Positions 54,288 through 62,917 are shown, numbered from the stretch's first letter. The stretch is DNA of 64,000 nt from Bacteroidota bacterium (GCA_017860345.1 JAFNAV010000004.1:26101-90100), one strand, 5' to 3'. Numbers and translations: made by a program. The notes: generated by a model from the letters alone, not told the origin.

Positions 54288-57200
54288 ATGAACGAGAAAA
54301 AACAAGTTGATCTACAATTAGGTAATTACAGATCAAAAATCAAACAATTCCGGATTATTTTCTATCTGATATTGTTTTTATGCTCAGCTCCGTTTAGCGC
54401 TGGTGCAAAAACGAATGCAAGTAATGCAGTTGCTCCGGCAGCAGCACCCCAGGTTTCTAAAGTATCAGGATTAATCCTTGACGAGAGCGGAGAAGCCATG
54501 ATTGGCGTATCAATCATTGTAAAAGGCACTTCTGTAGGAACAATTACAGACTATAACGGAAAATTCAGTTTGGATATTCCGGGCGGTGGTACCCTACTCG
54601 AAGTATCGTATATCGGGTATAAAACTCAAACCATTACCATCAGCAGCGAAAACATAACCATAAAAATGCAACCCGACACAAAAACGCTGGAAGAAGTTGT
54701 CGTAATCGGGTATGGTGTTGTTAAGAAAAAAGATCTCACCGGAGCTGTTGTGTCCATGAAAAACGAAGATATTACGATTGCCCCTACAAGCAACGTGATG
54801 GAAGCCCTACAGGGAAAAATATCGGGTATGGATATTGTAAAAACCAGCGGCCAGGTAGGTAAGGATGTTGATATTCTGCTGCGTGGAAGCCGCTCAATTT
54901 ACGGAAACAATACTCCGTTGTTCATTATCGACGGTATTGCGGGAAGTTACAATCAGATAAATCCGTCAGATATCGAAAGCGTGGATGTGCTCAAAGACGC
55001 TTCTTCTACAGCCATTTACGGTTCGGCCGGGTCCAACGGTGTGGTAATGATAACTACCAAAAGAGGTAAAGAAGGAAAAACCACAGTGAACTTTGACTCC
55101 TATTATGGTGTAAGCGGCAAGCCTAATTATTTCCACGGAATGACAGGTAACGAATGGACCAACTATCAAAAAGAAGCCTACAAATATCTGAATGGTCAAT
55201 ACCCATCAGACATGTCGGCTATATTAACCGATGCCAATAAATTAGATGCTTACAATCAGGGCAAGTGGATCGACTGGGTAGATGAAGCATCGGGCAACAC
55301 GGCAACCAACCAGAAGTACAGCCTTTCGGTAACCGGCGGTAGTGCAAAATCAAAGATTTTTTCGTCAATTTCTTACGAACGTCAGGAAGGTTTGCTGAGC
55401 AACGAAAACATGGATCGCTATGCCATGCGCCTGAATATCGACCAGGAGATATTCAGCTGGGCCAAAGCCGGATTCACCTCCAACCTGACTTATAGCAACA
55501 CCAACAGTGGCGCTAAAAACACTTTTACGAAAGCCATATCTGCTTTTCCTCTGGGCGATGCTTATGACGAAAACGGAGATATTGTATACGAATATGCAAC
55601 CAACGAATACACACCGCTGGGCGATTATATCAAAAACCAATATGTAGATAATACCCGTAGCACTTATATCAATGCTAACGCCTATCTTGAACTTACTCCG
55701 CTGAAAGGATTAAGTCTGAAAACCGTATTAAGCGCCACACTTGATAACTCGCGCCGCGGACAGTACTGGGGCGCTAAAGCCAATGCCAACCGTCCTACTT
55801 ATGCCGGTTCGCCTCATGCCGAAATTCTTAACTCATACGGTTCAGGATACACCTGGGAAAATATTTTATCCTACAACAAAACATTCCTGAAAGACCACAA
55901 TGTATCGGCTACCTTTGTAACTTCATGGAATTTAAATCAGGACGAGAGCAACAAAGCTGCCGGAAGCGGACAAAATCTTGATTCGTGGAGCTACTACCGT
56001 TTGATGGCTGCCACATCGGCCAGGGTAGAATCGGACTTCACCCAAACGCAGAAATCATCGTACGCAGCCCGTATCAATTATTCGTACAAAGGCAAATACC
56101 TCCTTACCTTATCGAATCGCTGGGATGGAGTATCCTGGTTATCGGTAGGACATAAATGGGACAGTTTCCCCGCTGCTGCTGTGGCATGGCGCCTGTCCGA
56201 CGAAGGATTTATGGAAAGCACACAGGACTGGTTGAGCAATATGAAACTCCGCGTGGGTTATGGTGTTACAGGTAACTCGGGCGGTGTAGGTGCATACAGC
56301 ACATCTACCACTCCTTACGCTTATTCATCTTCAGGAGTATCTATCGACGGTAAAATTGTTCCGTTTACCCAATATACCGGCACTTACGGCAATACAAGTT
56401 TAGGATGGGAAAAATCCAAAAACATCAACATTGGTTTGGACTTATCCTTTCTCAACAATCGTATCAGCACTACCATCGAATGGTTCGACACTAAAACCGA
56501 AGGTTTGCTCTTTAAACGTACCATGCCTATTACCAGTGGTGTAACCGGATGGGGAGCGCCCCTCACCAGCTGGGAAAACATAGCCGAAACCAGCAACAAG
56601 GGACTTGAAGTTACCATCAACACATACAATATCAAAACCAAAGACTTCGCATGGAACACCACACTGTCGGTTACCTGGAGCAAGGAACAAATTGAGTCAT
56701 TGCCAAGCGGTAATCTTATTTCCGAAAGCCTGTTTGTAGGATACCCAATCAAATCGTTGTACAACTACAAATATACCGGAATCTGGGGGTCGTCTACCTC
56801 TGCCGAAACATTGGCCGCTTATGGTGTTAAACCGGGATGGGTGAAGATTGAAACTGTACCTCAGACTACCACTACCGACGGTATCGAATCGAGCGATAAC
56901 GGTGTACACAAATACAGCGAAAAAGACCGTCAGATATTGGGACACTCCAACCCGGATTATATTGTGGGATTCAACAACAACTTTACGTACAAGCAATTCG
57001 ACCTGAGCGTTTTTGCCATGGCGCGTTACGGACAAACCATTGTAAGTGACCTTATAGGCTGGTATACGGCCAAAACCGGTTCGTCGAGCAACCAGATTTC
57101 GGGCGTTACCTACTGGACTACAAGTAACGAGAATGCCTACTATCCGGTACCGGGTAGCGGATCGGAACAAAGCGTAATGACCGCCCTCAAATACCGGGAT

Positions 57201-57422
57201 GGTTCATTTATAAAAGTAAAGAACATTACTTTAGGATACACATTGCCTAAGCGCATTTCAAGCGTTGTGAAAATGGAAAAATGCCGTTTCTATGCTACTG
57301 CCTACAACCCCTTCCTTTATGTAAAAGATGAACAGTTGAAAGGCACCGACCCTGAAACAAATGGCTCAGATTCGTTCCCATTGTACAAACAATACGTATT
57401 TGGTCTTAATATCACATTTTAA
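54288..57422 (+). CDS. SusC/RagA-type TonB-linked outer-membrane receptor
   Basis: This 1044-residue receptor starts at ATG 54288 (MNEKKQVDLQLGNYR); an in-frame TTG four codons upstream is disfavoured. A signal anchor is followed by a CarboxypepD-regulatory-like domain (about 57-145, GLILDESGEAMIGVSIIVKG and GTITDYNGKFSLDIP). Then come the TonB-box region EEVVVIGYGVVKKKDLTGAV, the plug with ILLRGSRSIYGNNTPLFIIDG, and a long barrel. It pairs with the SusD protein 103 bp downstream to import a polymer-derived nutrient. No glycosidase or ECF sigma/anti-sigma gene is adjacent, so the substrate is unknown. Confidence 0.97.
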   Translation: MNEKKQVDLQLGNYRSKIKQFRIIFYLILFLCSAPFSAGAKTNASNAVAPAAAPQVSKVSGLILDESGEAMIGVSIIVKGTSVGTITDYNGKFSLDIPGGGTLLEVSYIGYKTQTITISSENITIKMQPDTKTLEEVVVIGYGVVKKKDLTGAVVSMKNEDITIAPTSNVMEALQGKISGMDIVKTSGQVGKDVDILLRGSRSIYGNNTPLFIIDGIAGSYNQINPSDIESVDVLKDASSTAIYGSAGSNGVVMITTKRGKEGKTTVNFDSYYGVSGKPNYFHGMTGNEWTNYQKEAYKYLNGQYPSDMSAILTDANKLDAYNQGKWIDWVDEASGNTATNQKYSLSVTGGSAKSKIFSSISYERQEGLLSNENMDRYAMRLNIDQEIFSWAKAGFTSNLTYSNTNSGAKNTFTKAISAFPLGDAYDENGDIVYEYATNEYTPLGDYIKNQYVDNTRSTYINANAYLELTPLKGLSLKTVLSATLDNSRRGQYWGAKANANRPTYAGSPHAEILNSYGSGYTWENILSYNKTFLKDHNVSATFVTSWNLNQDESNKAAGSGQNLDSWSYYRLMAATSARVESDFTQTQKSSYAARINYSYKGKYLLTLSNRWDGVSWLSVGHKWDSFPAAAVAWRLSDEGFMESTQDWLSNMKLRVGYGVTGNSGGVGAYSTSTTPYAYSSSGVSIDGKIVPFTQYTGTYGNTSLGWEKSKNINIGLDLSFLNNRISTTIEWFDTKTEGLLFKRTMPITSGVTGWGAPLTSWENIAETSNKGLEVTINTYNIKTKDFAWNTTLSVTWSKEQIESLPSGNLISESLFVGYPIKSLYNYKYTGIWGSSTSAETLAAYGVKPGWVKIETVPQTTTTDGIESSDNGVHKYSEKDRQILGHSNPDYIVGFNNNFTYKQFDLSVFAMARYGQTIVSDLIGWYTAKTGSSSNQISGVTYWTTSNENAYYPVPGSGSEQSVMTALKYRDGSFIKVKNITLGYTLPKRISSVVKMEKCRFYATAYNPFLYVKDEQLKGTDPETNGSDSFPLYKQYVFGLNITF

Positions 57423-57525
57423 ATAAACAATTATACTAAACGATTATCGGCAGACGACTTTGTATCACAAGTCTTTTTTTTACACATCGTTTGATAATGA
57501 GTTTAAAAAATAAAATTACAGAAAT

Positions 57526-59367
57526 ATGAAAACAATATATTTTAAAACATTGCTAATTTCATCGCTGGTAGCTTTTGGCTCCCTCTTTAGCTCATGTTCT
57601 TTGGAAGAAGAGAATCCCGGAGGATTCACCATGGAGGTTACCGCCTCTACCATTAGCGGTTACCAGTCGCTTATCAATCAGTGCTATTTTGCCATGGAGC
57701 GCTATTTTTATGGTACCGAAAACTGGATTACGCTCACCGAAGGAAATACCGATTTATGGACATATCAGGCCAACAAATCCACTTCGTATACCCAGTGGTT
57801 CTGGTTTTTTGCCGGGGCTGCGCCTAATACCACTTTTACCAACAACTGGTGGAATGGCAGCTACGATGGTATTGGCTCGTGCAACAATGCAATTGCCTTA
57901 TCCAAACTACCTCCTTACAAAACCGAAGAAGAAAGAAATGCTGCTGTAGCCGAAGCCCGCTTTCTGCGCGCTGTATATTACTTCAACGCTGTAGAGCAGT
58001 TTGGAGCGGTTACCATGATTACTGAGCCTGCATCAGGCATTAACTTTCATCCTGAAAGAACCGATCCGCTTACTATCTACAAACAGGTAATTATTCCCGA
58101 TCTTGAATTTGCATTTCAATGGCTGCCGGTAGGCGACTACACCACCACTACCCGCCCAACCAAGAAGTCGGCACTCGGCTTTTTGGCCAAAGCTTGTTTG
58201 CAAACCATTGAATACGACGACACAAAAGCATATGCCCAAAAAGCGCTCGATTATGCTAAAATGCTGATAGCCGATGCCGAAGCCGGGGGCGCTCAATATA
58301 AAGCGTTCATGTACCCTACTTACGACGAAGTATTTGCTGAGTCGAACAATTTCAACAACAAGGAAGCCCTCTGGAAACACAGATGGTATGCAGGTGCCGA
58401 CGGACATGGCTCAAGCAACGGTAACTACAAACTGAACCGCAACAACGAATACTTCTACTGCAAAGTAACCAATTTTGGCGCTATTGAAGATACTCAGGAA
58501 GCACGTCTTCAGTGGGGTGGCAATCCGGCTGGTATTTTTATGCCTACACAGCACCTGCTTAATCTTTATGTTCAGGACGACAATACGCTGGATCCCCGCT
58601 TTCATAAATCATTCCAAACAGAATGGAATGCTAACAAAGCATATACCTGGGACAAAGCCACGGTAAACAAATACGACCGCGCAAGTTCATTAATCGGAAC
58701 AAGTCTGGCCAAAACCAATCTGGCTATAAAATTCATTATGCCACAGGATGCCGATTACGCTACGGAGTCGGCTGCTAAGTTGTCGCGCTCATATCTGGTT
58801 ATCGACTACAAAGATATTTACAATGATGCGAATAAGAATATCAACATGACCTATGCGTACCAGAATCCGGTTGACAGCTATACTTCGGCAGGAACAAATG
58901 AGAACCTGTTTAACTACTTCTACCCATCGCTGACAAAACACAACAGCAGCAACTATTATGTAGCCAATGCTTCGCAGAAAAGAAACGGTAACTTAAACGC
59001 CACCTTTATAATGCGTATGGCAGAAGTATATCTGATTGCCGCCGAAGCCGATATTTATGTAAACGGAGGAACTTCAGCAGCGTCGTACATCAACAAAGTA
59101 CGCGAGCGTGCAGGTGCCAAAACCTTCACAGGCACCCCTACAGTTCGTACAGTGCTTGACGAACGCGGCAGAGAGCTCTGCGGAGAATATTGCCGTTACT
59201 ACGACCTCAAGAGAACCGGTATGCTTAAAACAAGTGCTTATCTGCAGGAAACACATCCCGATTTGGCTGTATTCTTCAAACCTGAATATGCTTTAAAACC
59301 AATCTCAACAACATTTACAGCAACCCTCGAAGGTGGAGGTCTGTATTATCAGAACCCGGGTTACTAA
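57526..59367 (+). CDS. SusD/RagB-type nutrient-binding lipoprotein
   Basis: This 613-residue surface lipoprotein has a signal peptide ending FSSC (Cys24), so it is lipid-anchored at the outer membrane as the lid over the SusC barrel. The SusD fold shows in TPR-like helices with EERNAAVAEARFLRAVYYFNAVEQFG, and the C-terminal RMAEVYLIAAEADI and INKVRERAG plus LDERGRELCGEYCRYYDLKRTG region. The many aromatic residues are compatible with glycan binding. It is paired with the preceding susC and closed by a terminator. Confidence 0.97.
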   Translation: MKTIYFKTLLISSLVAFGSLFSSCSLEEENPGGFTMEVTASTISGYQSLINQCYFAMERYFYGTENWITLTEGNTDLWTYQANKSTSYTQWFWFFAGAAPNTTFTNNWWNGSYDGIGSCNNAIALSKLPPYKTEEERNAAVAEARFLRAVYYFNAVEQFGAVTMITEPASGINFHPERTDPLTIYKQVIIPDLEFAFQWLPVGDYTTTTRPTKKSALGFLAKACLQTIEYDDTKAYAQKALDYAKMLIADAEAGGAQYKAFMYPTYDEVFAESNNFNNKEALWKHRWYAGADGHGSSNGNYKLNRNNEYFYCKVTNFGAIEDTQEARLQWGGNPAGIFMPTQHLLNLYVQDDNTLDPRFHKSFQTEWNANKAYTWDKATVNKYDRASSLIGTSLAKTNLAIKFIMPQDADYATESAAKLSRSYLVIDYKDIYNDANKNINMTYAYQNPVDSYTSAGTNENLFNYFYPSLTKHNSSNYYVANASQKRNGNLNATFIMRMAEVYLIAAEADIYVNGGTSAASYINKVRERAGAKTFTGTPTVRTVLDERGRELCGEYCRYYDLKRTGMLKTSAYLQETHPDLAVFFKPEYALKPISTTFTATLEGGGLYYQNPGY

Positions 59368-59381
59368 TAACCCGCATATAG

Positions 59382-59430
59382 AAACAAATAAGGGTGTATG
59401 GGTTTTTCATACACCCTTATTTGTTTTTTT
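59382..59430 (+). terminator. Intrinsic terminator of susC-susD
   Basis: A 19-bp perfect stem, AAACAAATAAGGGTGTATG with its complement, has a 7-base loop and a T run. It is the strongest terminator in the window and marks the left border of the repeat-rich zone. Confidence 0.95.
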
Positions 59431-59523
59431 ATCTCTGTTCAGAGATGAAAGAAGTGGTAGGTTTCATTGCCGTCTGCTTTAACTGACGGACAAAAGATAT
59501 ACACTCATTAAATCAATTATTTT

Positions 59524-59590
59524 GAACGCCAAGCCGCCAAGCCGCTAAGATTCAATATTTTTTAAACACAAAGCCACAAAGACACGAAAA
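59524..59590. repeat. CGCTAAG-family interspersed repeat
   Basis: ACGCCAAGCCGCCAAGCCGC followed by TAAGATT, an AT-rich run and AAACACAAAGCCACAAAGAC. It is related to the ends of the GxxExxY cassette and to the copies at 60421 and 63952. Confidence 0.75.
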
Positions 59591-59615
59591 AACTCCCACC
59601 CACAAACTCCCGAAC

Positions 59616-59660
59616 CGCTCTCTTAAGTCTCCGCCGCGGCGGAGGGATTTAGGGGGGCTT
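59616..59660. repeat. CTCCGCCGCGGCGGAG palindromic repeat, copy 1
   Basis: A perfect 16-bp palindrome (59629-59644) is flanked by CGCTCTCTTAAGT on the left and GGATTTAGGGGGG on the right. The same flanks occur at 60281-60323 (inverted) and 60641-60681. Confidence 0.8.
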
Positions 59661-59684
59661 GGTCTCAAAGACACGAAAAAACCT

Positions 59685-59889
59685 CTCCCACCCCAAGTAA
59701 ATGTTTCCAAACATTTACAACTATGTGTTCTCGGTTTTTGAGAAGAAAAAGAAAAAACTATGTTATACTATGTGTCCAAAAAAACCCTCCCACCCCAAGT
59801 AAATGTTTCCAAACATTTACAACTATGTGTTCTCGGTTTAGAGAAGAAAAAGAAAAAACTATGTTATACTATGTGTCCAAAAAAACCTC
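59685..59889. repeat. Tandem duplication, two units of about 102 bp
   Basis: The units start at 59685 and 59787 and differ only in a short T/A tract in the middle. Each contains a perfect inverted repeat GTAAATGTTT-CC-AAACATTTAC (59697-59718, 59799-59820). Reading frames across it are not convincing. Confidence 0.9.
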
Positions 59890-59970
59890 ATTTGAGCAGG
59901 TTTTAAGAATCTTTATGATAATATTTAAGATTTCACCCCGCGATGTACCCCAAATGTACCCTGACTTTTT

Positions 59971-60001
59971 TTGGTGGCTCGTTACAAGCTATCTATATTT
60001 G
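59971..60001 (+). promoter_or_regulatory. Strong promoter in the accessory zone
   Basis: TTG (59971-59973), exactly 20 bases, then TATATTTG (59994-60001) followed by CACCCG. It faces the short C10-containing ORF. A perfect hairpin CAAGGGC-ACGAC-GCCCTTG follows at 60043-60061. Confidence 0.75.
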
Positions 60002-60077
60002 CACCCGTAGTTTTTTATACTACAACTTTTTAGTATTAATCTCAAGGGCACGACGCCCTTGCTTAAAGAAAGAAAAT

Positions 60078-60122
60078 ATGAAAATTTTTAAGTTTACCCC
60101 CCCCCCGTTTAACATTTCGTAA
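60078..60122 (+). other. Short ORF with a C10 tract behind the promoter
   Basis: ATG at 60078 gives MKIFKFTPPPFNIS and stops at 60122 with ten Cs at 60097-60106. With nine Cs the frame would continue to 60231 (50 residues); with eleven it would stop at once. This is compatible with slippage, but no known protein was recognised. Confidence 0.4.
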
Positions 60123-60280
60123 CACTTATTCACAACTCATTTTGCCTGTCTGTTCACAGTTGGGCGGACATAATCGTGTAAACATATACAATATCTGTGC
60201 AGCAGCCCACGTACTGCCGCTACCACCATAGCCCCGGATACAATTCTCTGACGAAAACTGAAGAGAATGGTGTTCGGACA

Positions 60281-60323
60281 GCCACCCTAAATCCCTCCGC
60301 CGTGGCGGAGACTTAAGAGAGCG
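60281..60323. repeat. CTCCGCC palindromic repeat, copy 2 (inverted)
   Basis: CTCCGCCGTGGCGGAG at 60295-60310 lies in CCTAAATCC and GACTTAAGAGAGCG flanks, the reverse orientation of copies 1 and 3. Confidence 0.8.
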
Positions 60324-60420
60324 GCGCGAGATGTTGTGCTTTTTTCAACATTCTACCTTCACGAATTTTCAAACACCCCATTCTCACAGATTTTCATTCC
60401 AGAAGCAAGCCCCATTTTTG

Positions 60421-60486
60421 CACGCAAAGGCGCTAAGGCGCTAAGATTTAAGAATTTAAACACAAAGCCACTAAGACACAAAAAAA
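60421..60486. repeat. CGCTAAG-family interspersed repeat
   Basis: CACGCAAAGGCGCTAAGGCG followed by CTAAGATTTAAG and AAACACAAAGCCACTAAGAC. It is a close relative of the cassette ends at 41310 and 41806. Confidence 0.8.
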
Positions 60487-60540
60487 CAAATGGAGACTGG
60501 CGGTTGTCGACGGGTACTTTCTATAAAAAACACCTTGTCA

Positions 60541-60559
60541 TCCCGAGCGTAGCGAGGGA
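60541..60559. repeat. REP-like hairpin
   Basis: TCCCGAGCGTAGCGAGGGA is a short imperfect palindrome that resembles common bacterial REP sequences. Confidence 0.6.
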
Positions 60560-60640
60560 ACTAAAACATATCCCGTAACCATTTGAAACAGAAATAATAA
60601 TCATAATTACAAAAAATAATTAACCCAAATAATCACGAAT

Positions 60641-60681
60641 CGCTCTCTTGTTTCTCCGCCGCGGCGGAGGTTAGGGGGCTT
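60641..60681. repeat. CTCCGCC palindromic repeat, copy 3
   Basis: CTCCGCCGCGGCGGAG at 60654-60669 lies between CGCTCTCTTGTTT and GTTAGGGGGCTT, the same orientation as copy 1. It ends 13 bp before the next gene. Confidence 0.8.
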
Positions 60682-60693
60682 AATTAACCACTT

Positions 60694-62022
60694 ATGAAAT
60701 CAACAAATCTTCTTTCCCGTACCTGCATAGCCATGGTACTGACAATGCTGGCCACAACGGCTATAGCACAAACGCAAACTATACATACTCTGAAAATGAC
60801 TGATGGTACTGTAAACCAAAATTACAACACCGATGCTCTGATTGATATGCAGAGTACTTCCAAGGGTCTCTTGCTGCCACGTGTGGAACTTACCGGTACT
60901 ACTGCGGCTGCACCGCTGGCTGCCCATACTGCCGGTATGGTAGTGTACAACACCGTATCTGCCGGTAGCGGCGGAACGGCTGTATCTCCGGGATATTATT
61001 ACAATGACGGTACACAATGGGTGGCCAACTGGATAGGTACTAACGATGTGGCGGACTTTGTGACAAAAACCAATGGAGCGGAACGCCTGCGCGTAACCAG
61101 CGGGGGTAAGCTGCTGGTAGGTACAAGTAGCAGCCTTACCGGAGGCGCCAATGCCATCATGCAGATTAACAATGGTACTACCAATGGGGCATTACAGATA
61201 GTGGACGGCACACAGGGTGCAGGCAAAGTACTGACCAGCGATGCCAACGGATTAGCCACCTGGACAGACGGCAGCGGTATAGCCTGGACACTGAAAGGTA
61301 ACACAGGCATTACAGCCAACAATGCTGCCTACGGTTCTTCCCTTACTGCCGGTACAGGCAACTGGCTGGGTACTATCAATAGTGCCGACCTGATATTAGC
61401 AGCCAATAACAAGGAGGGCTTAAGAGTAAATAGCAGCCAACAGGTACTGATAGGTACTACCACCGTACCTACCGGAGGTACTACAGCCAAAGTGATTATT
61501 GATAATGCTACTACCAATGGGGCTTTGCAGATTAAGGATGGAACGCAAGGAGATGGAAAAGTGCTGACAAGTGATGTGAATGGGGTGGCGAGATGGACCA
61601 CTTCTTCCGCAAAAATAATATTAGGAAATAAAAATACTACGAATGTAACAGGACTTACTGCCGGTGATTCCTTTTATACAAATAACAGTATAACTTTTAA
61701 TGAACCTGGTTCTTACTTCTTGTACTATTCTCTTGACGTTCACAATGATGGAGACGCGACTCAAACACCAACGTTATATTTATATTTACATTCGTCAACA
61801 TCCAAAGCTACCACTGGTTTTACCACTATTGCGGGTTTAGCTTATGGATGGGGGATTAGGGGTGGATCCACTACGGGTATAGGTGCACAGAGTATAATCA
61901 CGATAAATGAAGCCCCTATAACGTTATATTTATTTGCATCATTGACCACATCTTCATGGTGGGTTTACAATGGTGCTTGTGGTAAGATGACTGGGATGTA
62001 CGCTACAAAGGTCAATATTTAA
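60694..62022 (+). CDS. Modular secreted surface protein
   Basis: This 442-residue protein has a signal peptide (cleavage near TTAIAQ). A segment common in Bacteroidota surface and tail-fibre-like proteins follows (STSKGLLLPRVELTGT...GMVVYNT). Two copies of a module (NGALQIVDGTQGAGKVLTSD near residue 163 and NGALQIKDGTQGDGKVLTSD near 275) each end in a W-containing strand. A unique C-terminal domain of about 130 residues, from near 61610, is AT-richer. The layout suggests exchangeable C-terminal domains. Function is unknown. Repeat elements lie directly on both sides. Confidence 0.85.
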   Translation: MKSTNLLSRTCIAMVLTMLATTAIAQTQTIHTLKMTDGTVNQNYNTDALIDMQSTSKGLLLPRVELTGTTAAAPLAAHTAGMVVYNTVSAGSGGTAVSPGYYYNDGTQWVANWIGTNDVADFVTKTNGAERLRVTSGGKLLVGTSSSLTGGANAIMQINNGTTNGALQIVDGTQGAGKVLTSDANGLATWTDGSGIAWTLKGNTGITANNAAYGSSLTAGTGNWLGTINSADLILAANNKEGLRVNSSQQVLIGTTTVPTGGTTAKVIIDNATTNGALQIKDGTQGDGKVLTSDVNGVARWTTSSAKIILGNKNTTNVTGLTAGDSFYTNNSITFNEPGSYFLYYSLDVHNDGDATQTPTLYLYLHSSTSKATTGFTTIAGLAYGWGIRGGSTTGIGAQSIITINEAPITLYLFASLTTSSWWVYNGACGKMTGMYATKVNI

Positions 62023-62031
62023 CCCTAACCC

Positions 62032-62110
62032 CGTCCTCCCGGATTTGTAATTCGGGAGCAAGCTAAGCGGTAAAGCAAGCAGCTAAAAGCAAAACTCTGC
62101 CTTGCTTGGT
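62032..62110. repeat. CTCCCGGATT structured repeat, copy A
   Basis: CTCCCGGATT-TGT-AATTCGGGAG (62036-62058) is followed by GCAAGCTAAGCGGTAAAG and a second hairpin AAGCAAG...CTTGCTT enclosing CAGCTAAAAGCAAA. It starts 9 bp after the stop of the surface protein. Confidence 0.75.
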
Positions 62111-62265
62111 CAGCCGGAGGTAGGCCGTCTACCATAGAGGGTAGACGGTGTCTACCCTGCCCTGCGGTAAAAAAAGGTGCTACATAAGCCATGCGGCTCA
62201 ACATACTGTAAAACAGCGACATAAAACAAATATACAACAGAAGTAAAAATAAAAAATAGAGAAAT

Positions 62266-62436
62266 ATGACCATAAAAACATCTAAAAAGTTCAGCAAACC
62301 CGCTCCCTATCTGGTGCAACAGGACAGCTACCCTATCAGGGCAGAGGCCGCGTGGTTGCGTAATACCTTCGGTACCTTGCTGGCTCCCGTCCTCCCGGAT
62401 TTCTTGGTAAACCAAGCGAACAAGTTCGAGCGGTAA
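62266..62436 (+). pseudogene. Small ORF whose end is supplied by a structured repeat
   Basis: A 56-codon frame (MTIKTSKKFSKPAPYLVQQD, then SYPIRAEAAWLRNTFGTLLA) continues into the repeat starting near 62389, so its last residues (PDFLVNQANKFER) come from repeat sequence. The front part has normal coding composition but no recognised domain. It is best read as a gene truncated by repeat insertion, though a functional short protein is possible. Confidence 0.45.
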
Positions 62437-62550
62437 TCCGGGAGCAAGCTAAGCGGTAAAGTAGGCTAAGAATAAAGAAAGAAGAAACCCCGTGCAAGCG
62501 GTAGAGCATGCAGCTAAAAGCAAAGCTCTGCCTTGCACATTAAAATATAA
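62389..62550. repeat. CTCCCGGATT structured repeat, copy B (three-way junction)
   Basis: CTCCCGGATT (62392-62401) pairs perfectly with AATCCGGGAG (62435-62444). Inside are two perfect hairpins, CTTGG-TAAA-CCAAG (62403-62416) and CGAAC-AA-GTTCG (62417-62428). The shared tail GCAAGCTAAGCGGTAAAG follows, and a second hairpin GTGCAAG/CTTGCAC lies at about 62495-62540. Copy A lacks the two inner hairpins. Confidence 0.75.
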
Positions 62551-62583
62551 TAATAACCAAAATCAGCTATTAAAAAACAAATT

Positions 62584-62723
62584 ATGGCACAATCAAAAAA
62601 AAATGTCGTAGCCATCGATTATACACCGCCACCGCCGACAACCAGGGCATCGGTGGTGACAAAATGATAGTACAGGCTATAGACAACCCCGGCAATATGT
62701 CAGCAAAAGAGCAAATATTGTAA
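62584..62723 (+). pseudogene. Small gene with a probable frameshift in an A9 run
   Basis: The frame from ATG 62584 (MAQSKKNVVAIDYTPPPPTT) stops at 62667. Shifting by one base at the run of nine As gives a continuous frame to 62723 ending TATADNQGIGGDKMIVQAID then NPGNMSAKEQIL, which looks more protein-like. It is either a pseudogene, a sequencing indel, or a phase-variable homopolymer. Confidence 0.45.
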
Positions 62724-62746
62724 CACGGGCTTGAGGCCACCTTGGT

Positions 62747-62797
62747 CGAACCGATGTCGAACCGATGTCGAAGCGATGTCGAAGCGATGTCGAACCC
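62747..62797. repeat. 11-bp tandem repeat, four units
   Basis: CGAACCGATGT is repeated twice exactly and then twice as CGAAGCGATGT, followed by a partial unit CGAACCC. Confidence 0.9.
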
Positions 62798-62843
62798 AGA
62801 CAGCACTACCAAAAGTAGCAAAATGTCAGATGAGAGATGTTAG

Positions 62844-62917
62844 TTAAAAGTCGTAGGTCTTAAGTCGTAGGTCTCAAGTCAAAAAGTCTTGGCTCTTGGT
62901 TCTTGGTTCTTGGTTCT
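62844..62917. repeat. Heptanucleotide repeat block, second locus
   Basis: AAGTCGTAGGTCTT units followed by AAAAAGTCTTGGCTCTTGG and two more GTTCTTG-type units. It has the same layout as 701-807 and ends exactly at the ATG of the next ORF. Confidence 0.88.

Noticed and set aside
59723..60010. 95-codon frame crossing the tandem duplication
   Set aside because: It owes its length to the duplicated unit and has no protein-like composition.
62152..62415. 87-codon minus-strand frame
   Set aside because: It is antisense to the small plus-strand ORF and to the structured repeat; no domain is visible.
62494..62540. tRNA-like sequence (GCGGTAGAGC resembles a D-arm)
   Set aside because: No acceptor stem, anticodon arm or T-arm (GGTTCGAATCC) could be completed.
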